From positions 62,001 to 126,000 of the forward strand of contig DDFK01000002.1 of assembly GCA_002337145.1 (NCBI GenBank): a stretch of 64,000 nucleotides of DNA. Direction: 5' to 3'. Under the pieces are notes generated by a model, which was given only the letters and a program-made list of their open reading frames with translations, had not been told where the DNA came from and ran no database searches. The DNA comes from Chitinophagaceae bacterium UBA1930. Lineage in GTDB: Bacteria > Bacteroidota > Bacteroidia > Chitinophagales > Chitinophagaceae. Position numbers and translations under genes: made by a program. Shown one piece after another: positions 50,701 through 59,635 of this stretch (position 1 is its first letter; every line of letters starts with the position of its first letter).

Positions 50701-51057
50701 ATGGCAAGAAAGTTTTTTTCGATAGTGATTGTGTTACTGGCAATCGTTTTTTGGTTCAGCAGTGCTGCTAACCAATCAACCATGCACCCAACTTATATAC
50801 AGCCTGTAAAAGTTACGTACAATGCAGATGTTAAGCCCATCATTGTTTCTAAATGTGCCCCCTGCCATTTGGACGAGGGCAATGAGGTTTCATACGATAA
50901 CTACGCCAGTGCCAAGCAGGATATAGATGATATTATACGCAGCATCAAGCTTAATCCCGGGCAGCATGGATACATGCCTGCAAAAAATCCCAAACTCTCC
51001 GATTCGCTGATCCATGTATTTGAGCAATGGAAAACCGACAGCCTGTTGGAGAAGTGA
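50701..51057 (+). CDS. Single-haem c-type protein, first of a tandem pair
   Basis: A 118-residue exported protein: N-terminal anchor/signal ARKFFSIVIVLLAIVFWFSSA, then VTYNADVKPIIVSKCAPCHLDEG with a CxxCH haem-binding motif, and an axial-ligand candidate in GYMPAKNPKLSDS. The domain is of the short cytochrome c type found at the start of planctomycete-type (DUF1549/PSD1) proteins, here alone. The C terminus VFEQWKTDSLLEK is almost the same as that of the next gene, showing a tandem duplication. Likely an electron carrier or haem sensor in the periplasm; its partner is unknown. Confidence 0.85.
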   Translation: MARKFFSIVIVLLAIVFWFSSAANQSTMHPTYIQPVKVTYNADVKPIIVSKCAPCHLDEGNEVSYDNYASAKQDIDDIIRSIKLNPGQHGYMPAKNPKLSDSLIHVFEQWKTDSLLEK

Positions 51058-51142
51058 TTTCACCCATCCATCAAGAAAAGGCAGACAATTTTATGACAAA
51101 CCGATATCTTTAAAGCCGACCCGTCACTTTAAAATAACGATC

Positions 51143-51499
51143 ATGAAAAAAATGCTTTTATCTGCCGCATTGCTTACTGCAATTGCATTGCAGTTCTGTA
51201 CTTCTACTAAAAAGGTACCTGCTACGCCTACGCCGCCTGCTGTTGCAAAAGTTACTTACGAAACCGACATCAAGCCATTGATTGCAACAAAATGTTCGCC
51301 TTGCCATATACCGCCGGATGGTAGGAAGGAGCCTTTGAACAGCTACACAGCAGCCAAAGCAAATATTGATGAAACCATCAGCCGTATAAAATTGAACCCG
51401 GGCGATAGGGGCTTTATGCCTGCAAGGAAACCCAAGCTATCCGATTCTGTTATCCATGTGTTTGAGCAATGGAAAACAGACGGCTTGCTTGAAAAATAA
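51143..51499 (+). CDS. Single-haem c-type lipoprotein, second of a tandem pair
   Basis: A 118-residue protein starting at MKKMLLSAALLTAIALQFCTS, with LQFC as likely lipobox; the longer frame from 51014 overlaps the first gene and is not needed. The haem domain VTYETDIKPLIATKCSPCHIPPDG carries CxxCH, with GFMPARKPKLSDS supplying the probable axial methionine. Identity with the first gene is high over the whole mature part, but the N-terminal targeting differs (lipoprotein here, anchor or cleaved signal there). Followed by a strong terminator. Confidence 0.85.
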   Translation: MKKMLLSAALLTAIALQFCTSTKKVPATPTPPAVAKVTYETDIKPLIATKCSPCHIPPDGRKEPLNSYTAAKANIDETISRIKLNPGDRGFMPARKPKLSDSVIHVFEQWKTDGLLEK

Positions 51500-51504
51500 T
51501 CCAT

Positions 51505-51538
51505 AAAAAAATCCCGCTGTACACAGCGGGATTTTTTT
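51505..51538 (+). terminator. Terminator after the tandem haem genes
   Basis: CCCGCTGT and ACAGCGGG pair closely, flanked by A and T runs, giving a strong intrinsic terminator usable on both strands. Confidence 0.9.
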
Positions 51539-51540
51539 AT

Positions 51541-51756
51541 TTAAGATGTATGGATGTTCTTCTTGTTCATCTGGTACTCATACCGCAGTACATGCAGGCA
51601 ATCTATGCATAAACAGTCCAGGAACTTGTTTTCTATAAATGCATGCTCCTCATAGCTCAACTGTATCTGGTTGCACTGGCACTCCAGCACATTGCCCACT
51701 TTGCATTCAAAATGGTTGCTGCATCTGGGGCATTTCTTGTTTTCGTGCTGGGGCAT
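51541..51756 (-). CDS. Cysteine-rich CWC-type small protein
   Basis: 71 residues from MPQHENKKCPRCSNHFECKV; a longer frame to 51822 adds a hydrophobic stretch but the family start is here. Cysteines in CPRCSNHFECKVGNVLECQCNQIQLS form one metal-binding knuckle pair, and FLDCLCIDCL a second. This pattern matches the cysteine-rich CWC family of small proteins, probably zinc-binding, with unknown function. Ends three bases after the terminator. Confidence 0.75.
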   Translation of the reverse strand: MPQHENKKCPRCSNHFECKVGNVLECQCNQIQLSYEEHAFIENKFLDCLCIDCLHVLRYEYQMNKKNIHTS

Positions 51757-51857
51757 TGTTTCTGCGTATGAAGCATGATAAAAGTAAATAAGGTAGCTAA
51801 GGTTTACAGCGTACTTTATCAACTTTATATACTGTATAAACCTTAGTTACTTTCACC

Positions 51858-53789
51858 CTACAAATTAAAGGTCACCCCACCATTCACCAAAGTTGGTATG
51901 CTGTTGTAGCCCCTTATTTCATAGAACTTTTTATTGGTCAAATTCTGTGCATTTGCAAAGAACCTTACTTTTTCATTCCATTTGTATTCTGCGTAAGCAT
52001 TAAAAATAATATAGCTGTCTAAAGTTACATCGGCTTTTTTGTAACCGCCAACATCGTAACGCTGCCCAACGCTTTTACCGCCAATACTTACATACAATGC
52101 AGGTGTAAATTGGTAACCAACAGTAAGGTTGATGTTGTGCTTAGGACGGCGTAAAGCATAACCATAGGTTGTGTCTTTATTGTTTACACGGTTCTGTGTG
52201 GTTTCATCCACTTTTATAAAGGTGTAATTGGCTACAACGCTCAATGCCTTTGTTGGGTGAACCGTGATTTCATATTCCAACCCGGTAACTTTCTGCTTTA
52301 CAAAATTGAAGTAGGTAAAATTGATGTTATCGTAATCGATACCGTTTTTTATTTCACGGTAAAAGCCTGTGATCCTGTGGCTAATTTTGCCATACTGTTG
52401 CTGGAAGCCCAATTCGTAATTGGTTGACTTTTCAGGGTTCAGGTTGGGGTTGCCTGTTCCGCCACCTGCATATAGCTGATACAATGATGGAGCTTTGAAG
52501 CCGGTAGCAACACTTGCATATACCCTGTTGTGCTCATCAATATTAAAAGATGGGTTAACGGTAAATGTAGTGTTGTCGCCATACTTTGAATGCTTGTTGT
52601 ACCTGCCACCCACTTCTATATTAAAGCCTTTGTAATTGTACAACAAAGAAGCATATACAGATTTCTGATCCATGGTAGTATCGTTGAACTTACTGTTGTA
52701 AGGACCAAAAGAACTCAATGATCTGTACGTGTTGTTCATGACAGCCCATCTATAATCAACACCACCCAATAAAGAAAGTCCCTTAGCCAATTTTACATTG
52801 GTGTACAGTTCCACAAACTGCGTCCTTCCATTGTAATCATTTGATGAATAAGCAGTGGCTCCAGGATAAGAAGCATTGTCATCGTACAAACGTTTCAACT
52901 GGCCAAACTGGTAGTTACCAACCAAGGTAAAGCCGTTCTTTTTATAGTTGAAACCGGCACCTGTATTCAAGGCTTTGTTGTTGATGAAATAGTTCCTTTT
53001 ATCTGTGAATGCACTGGCATCCACATCGGCTTTGTACTGGCTGTTCTGTATAAAGGTTTTTACAGAAAGGTTGGTGGTGGCCTGGTACTGAACGGATGCA
53101 TTGATTACATCGCCATTGTAGCCGTCATTGTCAAAATTCTTTGTACCCGTACTGTCGTAAGCAGCAGAAAAACCATCTGTACGCAATTTGGAAAAACGGG
53201 TTGTGTAAGTAAACTTTCCTGCCTTACCATATACCTGCAAATTGGTTTTGCTGGTGTTCTGATTGCCAACACCCAATGTTGCTTTTACATTGATGGGGTT
53301 GGTGATGTCCTTCTTTACCGTAATGATGTTGATGACACCTGCAATGGCATCGCTGCCATATAAAGTGGACTGTGCACCTTTACAAACTTCTATACGCTCC
53401 ACATCGTTGATGGAAAACATATTCAGGTCATAATCGCCTGTAATTTGCGATGGGTCATTTACAGGGATGCCGTCCATCAAAATCAGCGTACGGCCTGCAT
53501 TTGCACCCCGCATAAAAACGGTTTGCACGCTACCCAACGGCTGCATGGCACCATTGATCCATAGACCAGCCTGTTCGTTCAGTACCTGGCCAACACTTTT
53601 GCCGCTGCTCCTTTCCAGTTCCTGCTTGCTAATAACTGTAATTACTTTTCCGGTAGTGCTCTGTTTCTGCTCAATCTTATTGGCAGTAACTACTACTTCA
53701 TCCAATGGTTTGCCACTGGCGGTGTCTTTTTGTGCAGCTGCATGAATGGCTGCACTGAGTGCAATAAGCGTAAAAATTTTTTTGCTCAT
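51858..53789 (-). CDS. TonB-dependent outer membrane receptor, BtuB-like (vitamin B12)
   Basis: A 643-residue outer-membrane protein: signal peptide ending AIHAAAQ, TonB box DEVVVTANK, plug domain (about 45-160) with SVGQVLNEQAGLWINGA and DVERIEVCKGAQSTLYGSDAIAGVINI, and a 22-strand barrel ending in VNGGVTFNL with a terminal aromatic-hydrophobic pattern. There is no carboxypeptidase-like N-terminal extension as in SusC proteins. The B12 riboswitch immediately upstream fixes the substrate class as cobalamin or a corrinoid with good confidence. Energy would come from TonB-ExbBD encoded elsewhere. Confidence 0.9.
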   Translation of the reverse strand: MSKKIFTLIALSAAIHAAAQKDTASGKPLDEVVVTANKIEQKQSTTGKVITVISKQELERSSGKSVGQVLNEQAGLWINGAMQPLGSVQTVFMRGANAGRTLILMDGIPVNDPSQITGDYDLNMFSINDVERIEVCKGAQSTLYGSDAIAGVINIITVKKDITNPINVKATLGVGNQNTSKTNLQVYGKAGKFTYTTRFSKLRTDGFSAAYDSTGTKNFDNDGYNGDVINASVQYQATTNLSVKTFIQNSQYKADVDASAFTDKRNYFINNKALNTGAGFNYKKNGFTLVGNYQFGQLKRLYDDNASYPGATAYSSNDYNGRTQFVELYTNVKLAKGLSLLGGVDYRWAVMNNTYRSLSSFGPYNSKFNDTTMDQKSVYASLLYNYKGFNIEVGGRYNKHSKYGDNTTFTVNPSFNIDEHNRVYASVATGFKAPSLYQLYAGGGTGNPNLNPEKSTNYELGFQQQYGKISHRITGFYREIKNGIDYDNINFTYFNFVKQKVTGLEYEITVHPTKALSVVANYTFIKVDETTQNRVNNKDTTYGYALRRPKHNINLTVGYQFTPALYVSIGGKSVGQRYDVGGYKKADVTLDSYIIFNAYAEYKWNEKVRFFANAQNLTNKKFYEIRGYNSIPTLVNGGVTFNL

Positions 53790-53884
53790 TGTTGTTTGTT
53801 TTTAAAGTTAAACAATGAGCTCTCAGGAAAATAAAAACCGGGGACATAAATTGCTGCCCGCAAGCAGCTATTTACATTCCATGC

Positions 53885-54085
53885 CTTTCGCCCGAAAGCC
53901 TTGAATGAATTGAGTTTGGCAGGTCTTCTGGCTTTGTTGGCTCAATGGATGCCTTCCCGTATTTAAACAGTGGCTTTTTTTCCATTGGTCGTGCAATGCT
54001 GCTACACGAATTTCAACTTTACAGCTACGGGGATAGCTCACGATTTAAACGTGATTCCCTTTTAATCCGTCAGGGACTTTGCATC
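53885..54085 (-). promoter_or_regulatory. Cobalamin riboswitch upstream of the B12 receptor gene
   Basis: Read on the minus strand this region has AAGGGAATCACG, GAGCTATCCCCGTAGCTGT, CCACTG, GGGAAGGC and the conserved B12 box AGCCAGAAGACCTGCC (plus-strand 53918-53933), in the order expected for a cobalamin aptamer. A GCTGC...GCAGC hairpin closer to the gene may be the expression platform. Bound cobalamin would switch off the receptor. Outer boundaries are approximate. The frame at 53945-54160 inside it is not a gene. Confidence 0.88.
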
Positions 54086-54160
54086 AGTGATCGAAACCTA
54101 CTGGATAAAGCCTTTCCGGAACCAAATTCGCTGCAAATGTGCAGTCTTGTTGGCTTATAA

Positions 54161-54538
54161 ACAAATCATTTTACGAAAACCTTGCCCGTATTGGGTTTCC
54201 AATTCGCCGCAATAAATATGCACATGCTGTTTAAAACTAAAAGATTGTTTTTTTAGTTCTCCATATAAATTCGTTCTCAGTTCTTACAAATACTCGTTAC
54301 GGGAAAAGACAACTTGAAATAGAAAGACTGCTTGAAAAAATTGTTATGTTTTTTGAGTAAAACAAACACAATGGAAGATATAACCAGAAGAACCGACCGT
54401 AACGATTTTTGTTTGCAACTTTCCCAAACACAATACAGGATAAATATATTATTGAAGTGCCCCTAAAAAGGTAATGGCCATTTTATCCCCCATTGTGAAG
54501 GCGGTAACCAGATTATTCAGTTCTGTTTTTATAACACA
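54161..54538. other. Upstream region of nrdBA
   Basis: About 380 bases between the riboswitch and nrdB. I see no recognisable gene. A frame ending at 54360 reads RQLEIERLLEKIVMFFE before its stop, with no start; it may be a gene remnant. No clear NrdR box was found. AT-rich tracts suggest promoter DNA close to nrdB. Confidence 0.35.
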
Positions 54539-55510
54539 ATGAGCAACGACAACGAAATACTTTTAAAGGAAAACAAAGACCGCTTTGTTATTCTGCCTAT
54601 CAACTACCCAAAGGTTTGGGAACAGTACAAAAAGCATGAAGCCAGTTTCTGGACTGCCGAAGAAATTGATTTGGGCAGCGATATGAAAGACTGGAATGCT
54701 TTGAATGAAGGCGAACGCCACTTCATTTCGCATGTACTGGCATTTTTTGCCGCAAGTGATGGCATTGTGAATGAGAACCTTGCGGTGAACTTTATGAGCG
54801 AAGTGCAATTGCCAGAAGCAAGGTGCTTTTATGGCTTCCAGATAATGATGGAAAACATACACAGCGAAACCTATGCATTGCTTATTGATACTTACATAAA
54901 AGACCCGAAAGAAAAAGATAAACTGTTCCACGCCATTGATACCATACCTGCGGTAAAGAAAAAAGCAGAGTGGGCCCTGCGTTGGATAGACAATGGAACA
55001 TTTGCCGAACGTCTGGTGGCTTTTGCTGCGGTAGAAGGTATTTTCTTCAGCGGTAGCTTCTGCTCTATTTTCTGGTTAAAGAAAAGGGGGCTTATGCCAG
55101 GTTTAACATTCAGTAATGAATTAATCAGCCGCGACGAAGGTTTGCACTGTGAGTTTGCATGTTTATTGTACAGCATGTTAAGTAACAAGATGTCAAAAGA
55201 AGATGTTACAAAAATTATTACAGATGCTGTTGAAATAGAAAAGGAATTCATAACAGAAGCATTACCTGTTGCATTGATTGGTATGAATGCAAAACTGATG
55301 CAGCAGTACATTGAGTTTGTGGCCGACAGGTGGATTGCGGAACTGGGTTACCCTAAAATCTACAACACCACCAACCCATTCGATTTCATGGAAATGATCT
55401 CGTTGGAAGGCAAGACAAACTTTTTTGAAAAGAGGGTAGGCGATTACCAAAAAGCAGGCGTAATCGGAACGAAGGAGTCGCAAGCTTTTTCTGTTGATGA
55501 AGATTTCTAA
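54539..55510 (+). CDS. nrdB: Ribonucleotide-diphosphate reductase class Ia, beta subunit
   Basis: A 323-residue R2 protein that makes the tyrosyl radical for deoxynucleotide synthesis. Metal ligands appear in order: Asp74 (FFAASDGIVNENL), Glu105 and His108 with radical Tyr112 (MENIHSETYALL), a later Glu in AAVEGIFFSGSF, and Glu and His in ISRDEGLHCEF. The wording is close to the eukaryotic-type R2. The C terminus SQAFSVDEDF matches the R1-binding tail. It precedes nrdA by 63 bases and forms an operon with it. B12 is not needed by this class, unlike class II enzymes. Confidence 0.96.
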   Translation: MSNDNEILLKENKDRFVILPINYPKVWEQYKKHEASFWTAEEIDLGSDMKDWNALNEGERHFISHVLAFFAASDGIVNENLAVNFMSEVQLPEARCFYGFQIMMENIHSETYALLIDTYIKDPKEKDKLFHAIDTIPAVKKKAEWALRWIDNGTFAERLVAFAAVEGIFFSGSFCSIFWLKKRGLMPGLTFSNELISRDEGLHCEFACLLYSMLSNKMSKEDVTKIITDAVEIEKEFITEALPVALIGMNAKLMQQYIEFVADRWIAELGYPKIYNTTNPFDFMEMISLEGKTNFFEKRVGDYQKAGVIGTKESQAFSVDEDF

Positions 55511-55573
55511 ATGAGTACACTAGCAAGCAGTAACTAGTAACCAACTAAACTAACCACTAAATATATATTCATC

Positions 55574-57970
55574 ATGGAAGTGATAAAAAGGAACGGCAAA
55601 CGAGAGTCCGTAAAGTTTGACAAGATAACAGCCCGTATAGAAAAGCTGTGTTACAGTCTGGACAGACGTTTTGTAAGTGCCGTTGATGTTGCTAAAAAAG
55701 TAATTGAAGGTTTGTACGATGGTGTTACCACCAGCGAACTGGATAACCTTGCGGCAGAAACTGCGGCATCACTAACAGTAAAGCACCCAGATTATGCAAC
55801 GTTGGCTAGCCGTATTGCGGTGAGCAACTTGCACAAGAATACCATCAAGAGTTTTTCTCAAACAATGAAATTGTTGTTTGAATGCACCGATAGCAAAACT
55901 GGCAAACTGTTGCCTTTATTGGCCGATGATGTTTGGGAAATCATTGAGCAAAATGCAGAGCTGTTAGATAGTACCATTATCTACGACCGTGATTACGGGT
56001 TTGATTATTTCGGTTTTAAAACATTGGAAAAATCATACCTGCTGAAACTGGACAATAAGATTGTTGAACGTCCGCAGCACATGTACATGCGTGTTGCTAT
56101 CGGCATTCACAAAAACGATATTGAAAGTGCCATCAAGACCTATAACCTGATGAGCGAACGCTGGTTCACGCATGCCACACCAACCCTGTTCAACGCAGGC
56201 ACACCGAAGCCGCAGATGAGCAGCTGCTTCTTGCTGACCATGAAAGACGACAGCATCGAAGGCATTTACGATACCTTGAAACAGACAGCAAAAATATCGC
56301 AAAGTGCGGGTGGTATTGGCTTGGCTATCCACAACATACGTGCTACCGGTAGCTATATTGGCGGTACCAACGGTACCAGCAATGGCATCATCCCAATGTT
56401 GAAAGTATTCAACGACACTGCACGTTACGTGGATCAAGGTGGCGGAAAAAGAAAAGGTGCATTTGCTATTTATTTGGAGCCTTGGCATGCAGATGTGTTT
56501 GACTTTTTGGATCTGAGAAAGAACCACGGTAAAGAAGAAATGCGTGCAAGGGATTTATTTTACGCACTATGGATATGCGACCTGTTCATGAAACGTGTGG
56601 AAGCCGATGGCGACTGGAGCCTGTTCTGCCCCAACGAAGCACCAGGTTTACAGGATTGCTACGGTGAAGAGTTTGAAAAATTGTACACTTCATACGAAAC
56701 TGCAGGCAAAGCAAGAAAAACAATCAAGGCACAGGAACTGTGGTTTGCCATATTGGAAGCACAGATAGAAACCGGCACACCTTATTTGTTGTATAAAGAT
56801 GCTGCCAACGGCAAAAGCAACCAACAGAACTTAGGTACCATCAAGAGTTCTAACCTGTGTACGGAAATTATGGAATACACTTCTCCAGATGAGATTGCCG
56901 TTTGTAACCTGGCTTCATTGGCATTGCCACGTTATGTAATCAATGGCAAGTTTGACCATGATAAATTGTATGAAGTAACTTATGAAGCTGCCAAGAACCT
57001 GAACAAAATAATTGACAACAATTACTATCCTGTTGAAGAAGCAAAAAACTCCAACCTACGCCACCGCCCAATTGGTTTAGGTGTGCAAGGTTTGGCCGAT
57101 GTGTTCATCCTGTTGCGTTTGGCTTTTGAAAGCGAAGAAGCAAAACAATTGAACAAGGATATTTTTGAAACCATCTACTTTGCTGCAATGACTGCAAGTA
57201 AAGACCTTGCTAAAGTTGAAGGTGCTTATGAAACCTACGAAGGCTCACCGGTTTCAAAAGCAGTGTTCCAGTTTGATATGTGGGGTGTTGAGCCAAGCCT
57301 TCGCTGGGATTGGTACACCTTGAAAGCAGAAGTATTGAAACATGGTGTTAGGAACTCGTTATTGGTAGCACCGATGCCAACTGCATCTACTTCCCAAATT
57401 CTTGGCAACAACGAATGTTTTGAACCATACACATCCAACATCTATGTTCGTCGTGTATTGAGCGGTGAGTTTGTGGTGGTGAACAAACATTTATTGAAAG
57501 ATTTGGTAGACCTGAACCTGTGGAACGATGAGATGAAGAACAGCATCATGCAGCACAATGGTTCCATCCAAAAAATAGATGGCATTCCTGACCATGTAAA
57601 AGAGATATACAAAACCGTTTGGGAAATAAAGCAACGTGCAGTAATTGATATGGCGGCAGACCGTGGTGCATACATCTGTCAATCACAATCATTGAACCTG
57701 TTTGTGGATGCACCTACAACTTCCAAACTAACATCCATGCACTTCTACGCCTGGAAGAAAGGGTTGAAAACAGGTATGTACTACCTGCGTACCAAAGCAG
57801 CGTCGCAAGCAGTACAGTTTACTGTTGAAAAACAAGGTGGCAAAACAACCGAGCCTTTAATCGACTCTCACAACTTGACTGTTGTTGAAGGTGGTGCTTC
57901 GGTTGAAGACAAAATTGTAGAAGGTGCAGTTTGTACCATGCAAGATGGCTGCATCAGCTGCAGTGGCTAG
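55574..57970 (+). CDS. nrdA: Ribonucleotide-diphosphate reductase class Ia, alpha subunit
   Basis: A 798-residue catalytic R1 subunit. The N-terminal ATP cone (about 1-95, VIKRNGKRESVKFDKITARI) binds the activity regulators ATP and dATP. The barrel shows the active-site cysteine block MSSCFLLTMKDDSIEGIYDT, specificity-site SAGGIGLAIHNIRATGSYI, NLCTEIMEYTSPDE and VAPMPTASTSQILGNNECFEP. The mobile C-terminal end TMQDGCISCSG carries the CxxC pair that passes electrons from thioredoxin or glutaredoxin. Follows nrdB; a strong terminator closes the operon. Confidence 0.97.
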   Translation: MEVIKRNGKRESVKFDKITARIEKLCYSLDRRFVSAVDVAKKVIEGLYDGVTTSELDNLAAETAASLTVKHPDYATLASRIAVSNLHKNTIKSFSQTMKLLFECTDSKTGKLLPLLADDVWEIIEQNAELLDSTIIYDRDYGFDYFGFKTLEKSYLLKLDNKIVERPQHMYMRVAIGIHKNDIESAIKTYNLMSERWFTHATPTLFNAGTPKPQMSSCFLLTMKDDSIEGIYDTLKQTAKISQSAGGIGLAIHNIRATGSYIGGTNGTSNGIIPMLKVFNDTARYVDQGGGKRKGAFAIYLEPWHADVFDFLDLRKNHGKEEMRARDLFYALWICDLFMKRVEADGDWSLFCPNEAPGLQDCYGEEFEKLYTSYETAGKARKTIKAQELWFAILEAQIETGTPYLLYKDAANGKSNQQNLGTIKSSNLCTEIMEYTSPDEIAVCNLASLALPRYVINGKFDHDKLYEVTYEAAKNLNKIIDNNYYPVEEAKNSNLRHRPIGLGVQGLADVFILLRLAFESEEAKQLNKDIFETIYFAAMTASKDLAKVEGAYETYEGSPVSKAVFQFDMWGVEPSLRWDWYTLKAEVLKHGVRNSLLVAPMPTASTSQILGNNECFEPYTSNIYVRRVLSGEFVVVNKHLLKDLVDLNLWNDEMKNSIMQHNGSIQKIDGIPDHVKEIYKTVWEIKQRAVIDMAADRGAYICQSQSLNLFVDAPTTSKLTSMHFYAWKKGLKTGMYYLRTKAASQAVQFTVEKQGGKTTEPLIDSHNLTVVEGGASVEDKIVEGAVCTMQDGCISCSG

Positions 57971-57998
57971 AACATCATGTCTACTGACTTTATATTGC

Positions 57999-58036
57999 AA
58001 AATCTGTCATGTTAAAACCATGGCAGATTTTTTTTA
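57999..58036 (+). terminator. Terminator of the nrdBA operon
   Basis: AAAATCTGTCATG pairs with CATGGCAGATTTT (one G-U pair) and is followed by a long T-run. Confidence 0.88.
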
Positions 58037-58073
58037 TCATTCGAATTTATTTTAAACAATACCCAACTTGAAT

Positions 58074-58460
58074 ATGAACAACACCGAACAAAGAATTGTC
58101 GAATCCGAAACAAGAATTTTCAAAGCCGTGTTTCCCAATACCACCAACCACTACGATACCTTATTTGGCGGCACTGCCATGCACCTGATGGATGAAGTGG
58201 CATTTATTGCTGCTACAAGGTTCTCCCGTAAAAGGGTAGTAACCGTTTCATCCGATAAGATAGATTTCAAAAAATCCATACCTGCCGGTACCATTATAGA
58301 GTTGATTGGTAAAGTGGTGCATGTTGGCAACACGAGCCTGAAAGTACTGGTAGAAATTTTTATTGAAGAAATGTACTCCAACGTAAGGGAGAAGGCCATT
58401 ACCGGCACATTTACTTTTGTGGCCATCGATATGCACCGCAATCCGATTAATGTTCTGTAA
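58074..58460 (+). CDS. Acyl-CoA thioesterase, hotdog fold (YciA/BFIT type)
   Basis: 128 residues from the ATG at 58074; a TTG two codons earlier is possible. TLFGGTAMHLMDEVAFIAATRFSRKRVVTVSSDKIDFKKSIPAG is the classic hotdog catalytic helix with Asp in MDEVA. The rest (GTIIELIGKVVHVGNTSLKVLVEIF) completes the fold. It hydrolyses acyl-CoA to free acid and CoA in the cytoplasm, likely as a hexamer. Substrate chain length cannot be read from the sequence. Confidence 0.88.
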   Translation: MNNTEQRIVESETRIFKAVFPNTTNHYDTLFGGTAMHLMDEVAFIAATRFSRKRVVTVSSDKIDFKKSIPAGTIIELIGKVVHVGNTSLKVLVEIFIEEMYSNVREKAITGTFTFVAIDMHRNPINVL

Positions 58461-58897
58461 TGCCCTTGCTGTGAATGCATGCTAATAAACCTATTGCAGA
58501 CGCATAGTTACAACTGCGGTATTTGTCACTTCAAAGTCAAGTTCCTCTTTCCGTAAAAGGGTTTCCCGATGGCGTTGTTGCAATGCAATTATTTAACAGT
58601 TATTTGTTGCTGTGGTAACTTAATATGTGCGATTTTCACTCCGCAAAATAAACAGCTATACATCTGTACATAAAAGCAATATTCTAAATAGCTAATAATT
58701 TTAAGTCCGGGCTAACTCAATAAATGTGGCACTTTCATCACGCAGTTGGTAAAAGAAAAAATATGGATTGTTGAACCCGGCACCAATTAACAAAAGCCCT
58801 TTATAAAAGGGCTTTTGTATTGTATGCAAACAAGTTCCTGATTGCGTAATATAGTTTTCCTGAAAGTATAGCTCTACATTATATCCAAGCCACAGTT
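58461..58897. other. 437-base spacer with an orphan terminator
   Basis: No protein gene is supported. A strong terminator sits at 58790-58818, about 330 bases after the thioesterase stop and 100 before the next gene. The upstream part contains GTCCGGGCTA near 58705 and AACCCGGCACC near 58775, which could pair. The arrangement fits an unrecognised small RNA ending at the terminator, but no known family was identified. Confidence 0.4.
58790..58818. terminator. Orphan intrinsic terminator
   Basis: ACAAAAGCCCTTT and AAAGGGCTTTTGT pair perfectly around ATA. No coding gene lies close upstream on either strand; the nearest is the thioesterase ending at 58460. Confidence 0.85.
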
Positions 58898-58918
58898 TTG
58901 CAATTCAAAAACTTGAAC

Positions 58919-59635
58919 ATGGGCATCAAACAATTATTCGTAGGTATATTATTTACAGTAGCCATCAGCAAAGCCAACGCACATGCTTTATGGATAGAGA
59001 CCAACCCAATCGGCATACAGCACAAAAACCATGAGGTAAAAATATTCTTTGGGGAATATGGCTCCAACGAAAGGGACACTACAGCCAAATGGTTCAGCAA
59101 CCTGCGTGATTTTACATTATGGGTTACGGCTCCTTCGGGCAAAAAACAACAACTAACCAATACGGCTGCAATAGATTTTTGCAAGGCCGTTTTCACTACC
59201 GAAGAAACAGGCATTTACACGTTGTCCATTTCTTTGGAAGTAAGGGACCCTTACCGCAAATCCAAGATACAGTACTACGCCAGTGCCACGGTAAGCGTAG
59301 GGGCATCTGCTGTCGGTAGCAGCAACATTACCCAGGCTACAGATGTGGCACTGCAACCAAAATCGGACAGTATCAAAACAGGCACTCCTGTAACCATCAA
59401 CCTATTCTTAAAAGGTCAGCCATTGGCAAAAAGCAAAATCTCCATAGTATCGCCTACCGGTATTAAAACAGATATCGAAACCGATGCCAGCGGGGCAATT
59501 ACTTTTACGCCCAACGAAGCTGGGACCTATATGTTGGAAGGCTTTTATATCGTTAAAGAAAACGGTATGCAAAATGGAAAGGAATATACTTCCATCTATC
59601 ATTGCATTACCACCTGCGTTTATGTAAGCAAATAA
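58919..59635 (+). CDS. DUF4198-type exported metal-uptake-like protein
   Basis: A 238-residue protein from MGIKQLFVGILFTVAISKANAH (ATG at 58919; a TTG-started frame from 58898 is less likely). The mature protein begins HALWIETNPIG, the N-terminal pattern of DUF4198 proteins, in which the first histidine after cleavage may bind metal. VKIFFGEYGSNERDTTAKW and the later Ig-like strands (VTINLFLKGQPLAKSKISIVSPTGIKTDIETDASGAITF) match the family. Members are often found beside nickel or cobalt uptake genes, but no such partner is adjacent. Its last codons lie in the first unit of the tandem repeat. Confidence 0.75.
   Translation: MGIKQLFVGILFTVAISKANAHALWIETNPIGIQHKNHEVKIFFGEYGSNERDTTAKWFSNLRDFTLWVTAPSGKKQQLTNTAAIDFCKAVFTTEETGIYTLSISLEVRDPYRKSKIQYYASATVSVGASAVGSSNITQATDVALQPKSDSIKTGTPVTINLFLKGQPLAKSKISIVSPTGIKTDIETDASGAITFTPNEAGTYMLEGFYIVKENGMQNGKEYTSIYHCITTCVYVSK

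Noticed and set aside
53945..54160. 71-codon frame within the region before the B12 receptor
   Set aside because: It overlaps the cobalamin riboswitch, whose conserved blocks explain the sequence.
54257..54360. Frame ending RQLEIERLLEKIVMFFE upstream of nrdB
   Set aside because: No start codon, very short, and no family recognised; possibly a remnant but not reported as a gene.
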